From: Melampsora larici-populina 98AG31
Lineage: Eukaryota; Basidiomycota; Pucciniomycetes; Pucciniales; Melampsoraceae
Direction: 5' to 3'
DNA: 64,000 nt
Assembly: GCF_000204055.1 (NCBI RefSeq)
Contig: NW_006768864.1
Location: 81,155-145,154, forward strand
The position numbers and the translations under genes are program-made. Positions 43,939 through 53,900 of this stretch are shown piece by piece. The number at the start of each line of letters is the position of its first letter. Position 1 is the first letter of the stretch. Under the pieces are notes generated by a model. The model made no database searches, had not been told where the DNA came from, and was given only the letters and a program-made list of their open reading frames with translations.

Positions 43939-46128
43939 CTTGGCCGCTGGCGCCGCAATGTCAAGAGATGTCAAGTCACCCAAAAAAAGGGTGAAATTAC
44001 CATTATGGTTAACTTATATTTATACCTTATTCTTAAAAAGTTTTGTTCTAATATGTTTTTACTACAAACACTCCCCATATCCCAATGAAACCAATCATTT
44101 GTGCAATTTTGATACCAAGATTTATGAGAAGAAATCAAGTGTTTCTGGGATAGAAGAGAAAGTAAAATTGAATAGCTTGAATATATATTTGAATCAAGAT
44201 AGCAGAAAAGAAAAAGAACAAATTGGGGAGATTTGAATTGAAAAAGAATCAAGGTTGAGAAAAAGTCTTTACATACGTTCTCTAACTTTTGAGTTAGGTA
44301 AAAATGATTTTGATTAGTTTTCTGATTAAATTTTCAATTTAATTAAATCTTTATCAAATGTCAAAGTTGACTTTTCTATGTATATTTTTCGAAGAAGTCA
44401 AAAAAAAAATCATGGTTTCTATAATCTTTCTTTGGTGGATTTAATTTGGTTGGAGAAGTACAATTGAAGTATATGATCAGATTCTTGTATCTTAACCTTT
44501 TTTTGCTTTCATGTTCTAAATTCAGTGGATCAGCACCAATTTTAATTTCATTATCTACTTTCCCTTGTCATACATCTTGAAAGCACATTTAAAACATCTT
44601 TTTGAAGAAACTAATATATGTTCCCTCTGACCTTGAGTAGTATAAGGTAATGAATCACATTAAAAATCAAATAGCTTTACAAATTTCTCTTGAGGGTTCA
44701 AGTTTTCATTACTAACAATATTTCCAGAAAACATATCCCTTGTAGTACCACCATTGAAATTCAACACATACAATCCATCACTAAGTGCATGGACAGCACC
44801 ACACTGAGGTTTTTGATCACAATCATTCAAGTTAAAGGCAAACCAGCAATTCAGACAAAATCGACAAATTGGAACAAAATCCACAAATTACCCAATTTTT
44901 AGCTGAGCAAATCCAAGTTTCACCCAGCCGAAGTTTTGCCCTTGCGATAATTACATTCATTTGCTTATTGCTTTGACTGGTTCATCTTAGAATTTGCAAA
45001 CTCGATCGGATTTTCACTTGATAAACAAATCAATAAGAAATTAAACATCCAAAGAATTAATACATACTACATCATGAGGACACAATAGGCCACGAGGAAG
45101 CAATAAGAACTCAGAATCAATGTACGAAGTGTTATTTGGCCGTTGGATGATTCCGATCTTGCAAGGCTTCGATGGCCACTCTTTTATAGTGTTTGGACTT
45201 TGATTACCAGCTTTAGCCACACGATTTGCAACAAAATTTTCAATCTCAACTGGACCACTACCTAAACCGTCCAATGCGATTGATTTGGATCAACTTCGCC
45301 GAAATTAATACAGTCTCTTCTCAGACATACGAAGAGTTCATGAAAATTTGAAGGTTGAGCTGAGCGCCCTGAAAGCAATCCAGGGTACGTGTTTGATATT
45401 CCATCGTGCGTAGTCAAAGTTGACACGTTGTTCCTCGTAGAACGCATTGAGAACAGCGATGCCCATGATTCTGATCAAACTTTGACCCTCAAGATCATCC
45501 AACTGGAAAAGCACAATAATTGCTTGAAAGATATCCCTTCATCTCCTGAAATAGTTCATCTCATTGGTGTCAGGTGGAATAAGTTGAGCAGTAAGAAACA
45601 AAGTTGACACAATTGATATTACAGTAGTGATCATAATTGTAGTCATTGGTAGGTCATTTCTTTTGACTCTTATGATTCAAAAATACTCAAAGCTAAAATG
45701 AAGAAATCTTATTGACTTCCTGTTTGATCTACTCACTTGGACTCATTCGATGAAGACAGCTTAGGCAGAATACACGCAAATCTTTTCCAAGCTAGGCAAA
45801 TAGGCCTTCCACAAATCATAATTTCCCAAGTAAGTGCTTGCTTCTTCCTTCTAAATGAAAGCAAAAGTGTAAAGCTAAGAGCTCTTCCTTCTTCTCTCAT
45901 GATGGTGATGCACTCAAAGTCCCCAAACAGAAATTTGATCAAGCTTCTTGGTTTGGCCATATCCCTACCACGCGAGACTCCTCTCTTGGCAGAATCTGGT
46001 CAGACCCCCTCTCAGACACCTGTCCAGTCGATGTTGGATGTAGCTCGCCAATATGATGCCAATGCGGAAGCGTCTGACAACTGAAACGAGTTCAGGCGGA
46101 CTGAATGTCTACGCCAAAGATGGGATGT
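43939..46128. other. AT-rich DNA with decayed coding fragments
   Basis: Coding-like pieces are scattered: minus 44,660-44,884 (HALSDGLYVLNFNGGTTRDM), minus 45,062-45,274 (EIENFVANRVAKAGNQSPNT; ends at a gtatgt donor), plus 45,389-45,607 (IENSDAHDSDQTLTLKIIQL) and plus 45,737-45,830 (FDEDSLGRIHANLFQARQIG; ends at a gtaagt donor). I cannot join or name them. The interval may be a Helitron body with captured gene pieces or an old gene in decay. Confidence 0.35.
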
Positions 46129-46280
46129 ACCTGGACAGAACAGGTAGTTTGAGTTCTATGTGAACTCGTAAGGTAGGAAAGAAGGGCGGAAGGTTCGACG
46201 CCTCACCTGGACAGAACAGGTAGTTTGAGTTCTATGTGAACTCGTAAGGTAGGAAAGAAGGGCGGAAGGTTCGACGCCTC
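46129..46280. repeat. 76-bp tandem duplication
   Basis: The unit from ACCTGGACAGAACAGGTAG to GGTTCGACGCCTC occurs twice head to tail without differences that I can see. A third copy begins (ACCTGCGAATAGCAGG) and diverges. No coding role is evident. Confidence 0.95.
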
Positions 46281-46781
46281 ACCTGCGAATAGCAGGATGA
46301 AAAGAAAGTGGTAGGAAGACTATCGTAGAGAATGAGTAACGCGCCAGAGTAAGACACACACATTAGTAGTAAGAGAAAAAGACTTACTCTCGAGCTTCAG
46401 TTTCCACACGGTGAGGGAGGAAACCAGAGCTCGAGAGAGACAGGGTATAAGAGGGAAAACCTGGCTACAAAAGTTTTTAACAACTAATCCCAAAGAGGAA
46501 TACAAAACACGCACACAAAACAGTGTAATATAAAAAGCTACGAATTCGGAAATGTTTTAAACGTGACTCTGAATGTGAATTAGAAGAACTGCCTTCTTTG
46601 GGATTTCTAATTGTACTCGACCAGCTACCAAATCCTGAAACCATACCACTACTTTGAAATGAAATACCTTGAATCCTACACTACCTCCTTAACCTTCTAA
46701 TCCAGATAACTACGTGATGTACTTGACCAATAATGCATCTTTTACCACAACAACAACGGTACTGGATCCCCTGAAGTTTCA
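46281..46781. other. no gene seen
   Basis: Nothing recognisable. Possible upstream region of the decayed gene that follows. Confidence 0.3.
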
Positions 46782-47448
46782 ATGATTTTTAGAGATCATT
46801 CGGAAGAGCAATCAGCCTTAGATATCTCAGTCAAACTGGATTCTCACCGACAGCCAGAAGCAACTCTTTGTCAATCAACTTTCAGAGATGATGACGCGGA
46901 CGCAGCTCTTCTAGATCACAGAGCTGCCTCACAAAGTACAACTCATTCAATACATACACCTCAAGATACTTGGAGCCCTTATTCTCGCCGCGAGACCTCC
47001 ATCGCTACACATGAAGTCAGTGTCTTTTCACAGCAAAGGAATCAACCTTCCGGTGCAAATCGCACCGGCCAGAACACGTGAGGTTTCAGGCGCTAATGCG
47101 ATTTCCTCAATCACTTTTGAACAGTTGTTACCCGAGTTTCAAGATGAACAAAACCAATCCTGATCGGCACCCGAAGCGCAACTCACGCTGGCTTCTTTGG
47201 CGAATCATAGCGTCGCATCTCCATATGAGCACAATATCCATGTTGAGCAAGGGTCCGAGGCAGGCCACTTTGCACGATCATCTGATCTACTTTCACCTGT
47301 TTCAGCTGCCCGGAACGGGACTGAGAATACAGTCAATCTTACATCGAACAGTTTTGGGACAAAGAATGATCAGGTTGACTACATTTAAGCCTCAGTGCCT
47401 GTTTCACAGCTGGAGTCTTCTTTCGACATCAATGATTCATCATTTGTC
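46782..47448 (+). pseudogene. unknown decayed gene, left part
   Basis: Coding-like readings rich in Ser, Gln and Asp succeed each other in two frames: SVKLDSHRQPEATLCQSTFR (about 46,830), then ANAISSITFEQLLPEFQDEQ, ASPYEHNIHVEQGSEAGHFA and QLESSFDINDSSFV (to 47,447). At least two in-frame stops occur (near 47,160 and 47,385). The Harbinger element starts at 47,449, and a reading of similar composition resumes after 53,519. I do not recognise the protein. Confidence 0.35.
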
Positions 47449-47676
47449 CTACACAAAGTGGTTCTGGAACTTTTCCACGAAAGTTCCAGAACGATTTTCC
47501 ACGAAGCCACAAAAGAAAATTTTGGCTGTGTTCTGGCTTTGTGGGCTCGTGGAAAAAAAAACTATTTGAATGCCCTTTGCCCCTAGGTTCCACAAGACTG
47601 CGTGATACAACTCTGAATACTGCTTCAGTTCTTTACCTCACTCCCAGCTTACGCCTCCGTCCTCATACACCACACT

Positions 47677-49575
47677 ATGGCCCGGAAAGGACACCGCAAA
47701 CGACTCAAACACTACGTACATACGGCAATTGATGAAATGAAACAAACATCAAATATCCGAGTAGCTACTCTTGCCTTCAAGAAGATTAGGGATGCTGAAA
47801 GCCTTTTCATAATTCGATGTCTTCAAGCAATCGTCATCAACCAAAATTCACATATCAACCAACAAGCAGCGGATAACGATGAAGATCCTGTGGATGAGTT
47901 GGGGGCAAGGAGGCCACTATTAGTTGTTTTGCTTGGTGCCTTGGAGTTTCATTTAGCAAGGACAGATTCTATCAAACTTATGCTGCTTGGTCGTCGTCTA
48001 CAAAAAGTTGCACCATCAACATATTTACCTCGGATTTTGTAATCCGAGGTATCCTCGGATGCAAAACCTCGGACAGAAGCTTCCCGAGGTTTTGATCAGA
48101 GGTAATTCTCAGGGCAAAAAAATACCTCGGACAAGGTTTGTCCGAGGATTTGCCTCCGATGATGCCTCGGATTTCTCAACCCGAGGCATCTATGTTGGCA
48201 GTGTTGTTGAAAGTGAGATAGGCCGACTCGAGGAAGCCCTCAAGATCTTACAGTCCACTCGCTATGTGCATGACCGATCATCACGACAACGTAAAGGAAT
48301 ACGAAATGTTGCATTTCCTCAAAGACTTGCTGAAGGTGGCGATCCTTTCTTGGCTATTGTGAGTCATTTGGGTCAAACTTGTTTTTTAAACCAATCACAC
48401 AGCCTCCAAACTAATGACTTTGTGACTTTTATTTTTATTCTGTTTGTTGAATAGGCTCGAATGACTCATGAACAATTTTGGAACTTAGTCACACGGATTC
48501 AGGATTGTCATGTTTTTCAGAACCGGTCTGATAACAAACAGGCTCCTGTAGCATGGCAGCTTTTGGTCGCTCTAGCAAACCTGGGAACCTCAGGAAACGG
48601 GGGGGATATCTCACATCTTGCTTACACATTTCACATATCAGGTGAGTGCCTTTTCTTTTTCTTATCATCAAAAAACTAATCCAGATTCTGTCTCTTTATA
48701 GAGGGAAGTGTCCATAATTGGACTAACCGCTGTATGTATGCGATTCTTCAAATTGAAAACGAATGGGTCAACTGGCCAAACGTCGAGGATCGCCGTGATC
48801 TGAAGACAAAGATACAAGATAGTCATTTCAAAGACTGCATTGCTTTCATGGATGGCACTCTGGTTCCCCTTGCTTTTGCACCGGTTCGGAACCCAGAGGA
48901 TTACTGGACACGCAAACAGTTCTACGCATTTAATGTCATGTTAGTATGTGATGTTGATAAGATTTTCAGGTATTACGAGCTTGGTTGGTGTGGATCGGCT
49001 CACGATCAAAGGGCTTATATGTCGTCCGAGGTAAGTGTCTTCTCTCATGAAAGCCAATCTCTATGCTGACATTGTTTTCTCAGCTTTATCGTAACCCGAG
49101 TGATTTCATTTCTGAAGACGAATATCTTTTGGCTGATTCTGGCTACACAACATCACAGAGTGTCATCACACCTTTCAAACGAGCACCTGGTCAACGTCTT
49201 CAAACCCATCAAGAGGCCTTCAATCAAGAGCTTAGTAAAATACGAGTTATAATCGAACAGAGCATCGGGATGCTCAAAGGTCGTTTTCAGTCATTGAAGG
49301 AGCTACGGATCTTGATCACTGGCCATCGTAGTGCCCAGCGAGCGAACGTTTGGATGCGAGTCTGTATAATACTTCACAATTACACAACAAGCAACGATGA
49401 CCGATGGCATTACGAGTTTGGTACAGTGGAAGAAGGGCTACTCCACACAGCTAGACAAAGGAGAGCACCTCCAAACGCACCCCTTTACGAAGATGAGGTG
49501 CATCCACAAACTGCGCGAGATGACACCCGACGGAAAGCTCTATTTGAGGATTTCATAGCCAACAGGGCTTCATAA
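47677..49575 (+). pseudogene. Harbinger transposase (DDE), coding region interrupted
   Basis: Exons: 47,677-48,358 (interrupted at 48,028-48,186), 48,455-48,641, 48,702-49,030, 49,084-49,575; donors gtgagt/gtaagt, acceptors atag/ctcag. The N-terminus MARKGHRKRLKHYVHTAIDE is basic. Conserved: LLVALANLGTSGNGGDISHL and SEGSVHNWTNRC (helix-turn-helix region), FKDCIAFMDGTLVPLAF (first Asp), ELGWCGSAHDQRAY, EDEYLLADSGYTTSQSVITP (second Asp), and SKIRVIIEQSIGMLKGRF (Glu). All three catalytic residues are present. The hairpin insertion after VAPSTY brings stops and shifts the frame, so the protein as written is broken unless the insert is removed at RNA level. Confidence 0.85.
48028..48186. mobile_element. 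about 160-bp CCTCGG multi-hairpin insertion
   Basis: Starts CCTCGGATTTTGTAATCCGA, a perfect stem-loop, and ends with a CCTCGG...CCGAGG stem. In between are two further stems (for example CCTCGGACAAGGTTTGTCCG). The word CCTCGG or its complement appears about nine times. It interrupts the Harbinger coding frame, and similarity of the protein to its family resumes right after (YVGSVVESEIGR). The target duplication is uncertain (CATAT / CATCT). Confidence 0.75.
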
Positions 49576-49948
49576 GGGTTTTTTGTTAACATTCCTTTCA
49601 AATTAGGATTTTGTGTTCCTCATTAACAAATTTGTTTTTAGATTTTTACTGTTTACTCTTTGAAATGAATCCGCCCGCAAATTTGATTTTTGAATGATAC
49701 ATAAGTTCTATTTATGAGTGTTAGAGGTTTCTTTGATTAGATTCTAATCCATTGGGAGAATCGATTAAGGAATTCATTGCAAAACAAGTATATTTTCACC
49801 TTCTCATCACTCTCGAGTCTCACCTCTAAGATATCTTAGGATATTTGATAAGATAGACTTGCGAGTATCCCAAAAGTCTATCTTGTTTGAATCTGATTGA
49901 TTGGGAGATTTGATTGATCACCACTTGTTTCAAAAAATGATCATCATT
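49576..49948. other. Harbinger 3' UTR / spacer
   Basis: No gene. AT-rich spacer between the transposase stop and the CACTA-like element. Confidence 0.5.
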
Positions 49949-50764
49949 CACTACACCAAATGTCATCTTTACCGGGCGGTAAAGAAAACTACTGACATAG
50001 AAAAGTCCTGAGGCAACAGGAAGAGAGCTAAAAATCTGAAAAAATATGCACCTTGTTCCTAGATGTTGGGGCGTCATGATGAGTATTTTTTTGTATTTTA
50101 CACGCAGATATTGGTTTCTGTACTAACAATAAACGCTGAAAATCATCAAAAACTCACATGTAACAATACCTGAAATTTGGGTCATGAGTATGAAGACAAT
50201 ATTTTGTGGTCTAAAAACTTCAATAACTTTTGCAATTCTGCTCCAAATAACTCGATTTTTGGTTCATTCAAAAGCTGAACTATTCTCCTTCACACTTCAT
50301 AATATTAGTAAGGTGCTATCTAGTCATTTAAACACTCTACATATGTTCAAACAGTTCTGCATGAATAGGGCTGTAGGATCTTTTTTAGACCAGCTACAGA
50401 TGTGATGTCTCAATGAAAAATGTAGAGGAAAGGCTCACCTTTTTAATGCACTTCAAATCGAGTGATTTGATTCAGAACTGCAAAAGTTATTGATGTTTGA
50501 AGATTCCAAAATCCTGTCTTCAAAGTCAAGGGCCAAATTTCAGGTATTGTTACACGTGAATTTTTGATGATTTTCAGTGTTTATTGTTAGTACATTAACC
50601 AGTATCTACGTGTAAAATACAAAAAAATACTCGTCATGACGCCCCAACATCTAGGAACAAGGTGCATATTTTTTCAGATTTTTAGCTCTCTTCCTGTTGC
50701 CTCAGGACTTTTCTATGTCAGTAGTTTTATTTACCGCCCGGTAAAGATGACATTTTGTGTAGTG
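49949..50764. mobile_element. 816-bp CACTA-like foldback MITE, copy 3
   Basis: Begins CACTACACCAAATGTCATCT and ends in the complement ...GTGTAGTG. Flanked by ATT at 49,946-49,948 and 50,765-50,767. Next to the termini is the inverted pair TTTACCGGGCGGTAAAGAAA. About 330 bp of each arm are complementary. It lies in the spacer between the two Harbinger genes. It is about 97% identical by eye to the copy at 56,006, and the length is the same to the base. Confidence 0.9.
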
Positions 50765-51413
50765 ATTGTAGGTTTTCATTTTTGGATTCGGACTAAGAAG
50801 GATGTCCTACTTGATTCTAATCAATTCTTCCGATCGACTTGATTCTAATCGAGTCTTCCAATCGACTTGATTCTAATCGATTCTTCCGATCGATTAGAAT
50901 TAAGTAGTCAAATCGAGTATATCATTCCATATTTTATGACACATATTTAATGAACTAACTCGTATTACTTACTGCTTGATTTGGATCAATCAGATATGAT
51001 GCATCTTATCTTGTGGCACAAGAAATCAGCCTATTGAATTTCACAAAATGCAAAGAAAGTTCATCTCAATGGAATCTTGCTTGAGAACATTTGGTTTTTT
51101 TTGCATGCGAAACCATTAATAGGAAAAAGAATTTGGAAGAACCTAAGACATTTTGGAAAATGGAAGAGCCTGCTAGTTTTTGAACGATATCAAATTTTGA
51201 TCCATTCACCAACAGTACATAATTCAAATCAGAGTTGCTAGCTTAATATGAAAAGTTTTATTTGATGAAAAAAAAAGGGTTAAAATGGACAAATGGATCA
51301 TGAACAAGATCGACAGCTATCTGAATTGATATGTGTATGAATTGATTTCAGAAGAAAAAAAAAGGAACTGAAACGACATCGATATTTGTTAATTTCACTG
51401 ACAGCCTCTTGCA
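50765..51413. other. spacer with 30-bp tandem repeats
   Basis: At about 50,811-50,905 a unit near CTTGATTCTAATCGATTCTT (about 30 bp) is repeated three times, the last copy inverted (CGATTAGAATTAAG). The rest is AT-rich spacer inside the Harbinger element, probably including the 3' UTR of the Myb-like gene. Confidence 0.6.
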
Positions 51414-53374
51414 TCAAGATTGGTTTTTGTCAGAATCCTGAGGAGCACAAAATAGAATCAATAACTTTTGTTTATATGAAGATTCATACATTCAATAGAA
51501 ACCTACCATACTTGGAAAGACTTCAGCAGCAACTTCCTTGGCCTGCTCAAGAGTCAAGTGGTTATCGGCCATGACTTGAGCAATGAATTTCCCTCTTGCA
51601 ATTCTATAATCCATATCCATAGCCTGTTTTGTGCGTTTGACATCTAATTTAGCTGACTCGACCTTCAAACTGTGTAATTCTGCATCTAACTTAGCCTGTT
51701 TAAGTTGATCTTCATTTGATAACAATGATCTTGGGTCGTCTTTGGGCTTCAGAATCTTAGCTAAGTCTTGGATTGCATTGCCAAGGCTGTCGGATTTCAG
51801 ACTGGATTGGATTAAACTATCTTCGAGCTCGGTGATGGATGACTTGACCGTGTCAGTGTTTTGGGTAAGTAACTCCTTCACTTGAGACTCCCCACTCGCC
51901 TTACGTTTATTGATTTTTGTGACTGATAGTTTTGTGGCCGATTTCGGAACAGAACCTTTTCGGGTAGGATTAATTGGTGATTTGGGGGTCTGATTAACCG
52001 AATTTTTGGGGATAGAATTGGTTGGAGAAGCTACATCATGATAATGTATGGATTCAGCGTGCTATATTTGCCAACAAAAATCGTAGATCTACAAACCTTC
52101 CAGCATATCATCATAAATAAGACGCCTCATCTCTTCATTAGAAACATCATGGCTATCGTGGTTGTTGTCTGCTTGATGGTGGAGACGGTGGTACTCTTCA
52201 TTCGATGCTTCCGAGTGTTCATCGTCATTTCGGAGGTCTGGCAAGCTATGATGTGATTGATCTAAATCTACATCGTTATGTAGTTGTGTTTCAATTTCGG
52301 TTAACCCCAAGCAGTCTAAAGAGTTGTCCGGATTGTCCGGGTGTGCACTGTTGCCACTCGCAAGCCTAGTAGCCTTGTCTCGTGTACCCATGACAGGCGC
52401 TAATTGCCAGTAGTATCTGCATCTAGCCTCAATGTAAGCTGTATCAAAGGTTTATCAGTGTAGTGAAACATTGAACAAGATTTAGAAGATACTTACAATC
52501 GACTAAGACCTTCTTTCTCGCAATGTAAGCCGGATCCTCATCTTCCCACCTGTTCTTCTGCTTCTCGGCTTCGAGATGATTCATTGCACCTTGACCAGAC
52601 TGATCTATCCATCTCTGAGCATCATTAAACTGTGACTCGAGATTACTGATCTGAAGATGTGTTGTCCGATCAATTTGCGTTGTAGAAAAACTATCTGAAA
52701 AAGTAATGAAAAAGTTAACTACTCGCCTTAGTTGCCACAATCTTTTCATTACGGTCATGAATTCCGTTCTCAACTAAGTAGGAAGTGATTGACTCTAGAG
52801 TAGTGGACTTGTAGGAAGTATGTGATTTATACCGAGTCCAATTTTCATACGTTGTAAGCCAATTCAAGAGAATGCTGATGGCACTCTCGCCCTTTTCGTT
52901 CTTCTGATCTTCCCACTTCACCGGTGGCTTTCTACAAGGTCCGTCTTCACCTCCTTTTTCACCCTTCTTTCCTTTTTTTTGCGGCTTTCCACTTGATGGT
53001 GATTGCGGGGGCTTTCTGGTTGTTGCTCGACTCTTACGAGATGTTGATGATTGCGACTTCCCACCTCTTGCATTAGGCTTCTTAGGATTCTTTGATCGAG
53101 TCATGGTGAACTCTACTGGTTGCGAGGCAGGTTGGGGAAGGGATGTGATCGAATTAAGTGAAGATCCGAAAGAGCCTTGTTGAACAATTCCCGGGGGATA
53201 TGTCGAAGGAATTTGGGTTGGGTAGTAGTTTGGTGAAGTTGTGTTTAAACCAAAGGATGGATAGGACTGGATTGTGGACGGATGAAGTTGGAAAGTAAGA
53301 GGGGTTAAGATTGGCTGTGGTATCTGGTGTGGGGACCTTGGTGGGGTGCTTGAAGGGGGAGTATCGTCAGGCAT
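51414..53374 (-). CDS. Myb/SANT-like partner protein of Harbinger
   Basis: Start chosen at ATG 53,374 (MPDDTPPSSTPPRSPH); an in-frame ATG at 53,425 is possible. About 110 Pro/Ser-rich residues, a basic stretch (KPQKKGKKGEKGG), then the trihelix/Myb-like domain: ISILLNWLTTYENWTRYKSH, TLESITSYLVENGIHDRNEK, NLESQFNDAQRWIDQSGQG, and after an intron EARCRYYWQLAPVMG. An acidic middle (DEHSEASNEEYHRLHHQADN) and a C-terminal coiled coil (QLKQAKLDAELHSLKVESAK) follow. Exons join in frame at borders near 52,725/52,666, 52,500/52,441, 52,100/52,030 and 51,511/51,437. The first intron has a GC donor (AAG|GCGAGT). The last exon would give MDSDKNQS with TGA at 51,414; without that splice the protein ends VGFY at 51,492. 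In PIF elements such proteins bring the transposase to DNA ends. Confidence 0.75.
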
Positions 53375-53519
53375 GTTGTGATGGTGGATGTGGGAGTTAG
53401 ATTGGCATTGTGGAGATTTGATCAAAGTCCAGAAAGCCAGAACGTGTTCTGGCTTTCTGGCTTTCTGGAAAATTTGTTCTGGAACTTTCGTGGAAAAGTT
53501 CCAGAAGCACTTTGTGTAG

Positions 53520-53900
53520 TATAATTGTCGCTTTCTGTATCAAACGAACTTGATCAACGTATGGGCAACTGCTTAGGTTTGTTATTTGTTCACTTCTCTC
53601 ACCTTGATAACCCCAAAGTTGACCACTGCAATTCTCATCTCAATTCACTTTCATGAAGCGATGTCTCCTGGACACAGCTCAAATGCCTTGCGCGATACCG
53701 TTGAAACTGCACAAGAATCCAATATTGATATCTTGCAAAACAGTGCAGCACCTTCCAGCCGGTCCACGGACATCTTGGAAGACGCTGCAGCAGGATATCG
53801 CATCTCCGAACAGGGAAATCGACAGCAAGATGAGCCCTTGAGCAACCCTTCAAGAGAGATCAAGTACAATTTGTTTAGAAGTAATGATGAAATTAGATAA
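53520..53900 (+). pseudogene. unknown decayed gene, right part
   Basis: After the Harbinger terminus a coding-like reading appears: SSNALRDTVETAQESNIDIL, SRSTDILEDAAAGYRISEQG, ending IKYNLFRSNDEIR at TAA 53,898-53,900. The Ser/Asp/Gln-rich style is like the left part at 46,782-47,448, so the two may be one gene split by the transposon. Family unknown. Confidence 0.3.

Larger units (their letters stand above)
47449..53519. mobile_element. PIF/Harbinger DNA transposon
   Basis: Terminal inverted repeats of about 50 bp: CTACACAAAGTGGTTCTGGA on the left, and the complement of CTACACAAAGTGCTTCTGGA on the right ending at 53,519. Each repeat contains its own palindrome around TTCCACGAA. Inside are the two genes expected for the superfamily: a DDE transposase on plus (47,677-49,575) and a Myb-like partner on minus (51,414-53,374). 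A clear 3-bp target duplication is not visible (flanks GTC and TAT). The element carries a CCTCGG hairpin insertion at 48,028 and an 816-bp CACTA-like element at 49,949, so it is not intact. Confidence 0.85.
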
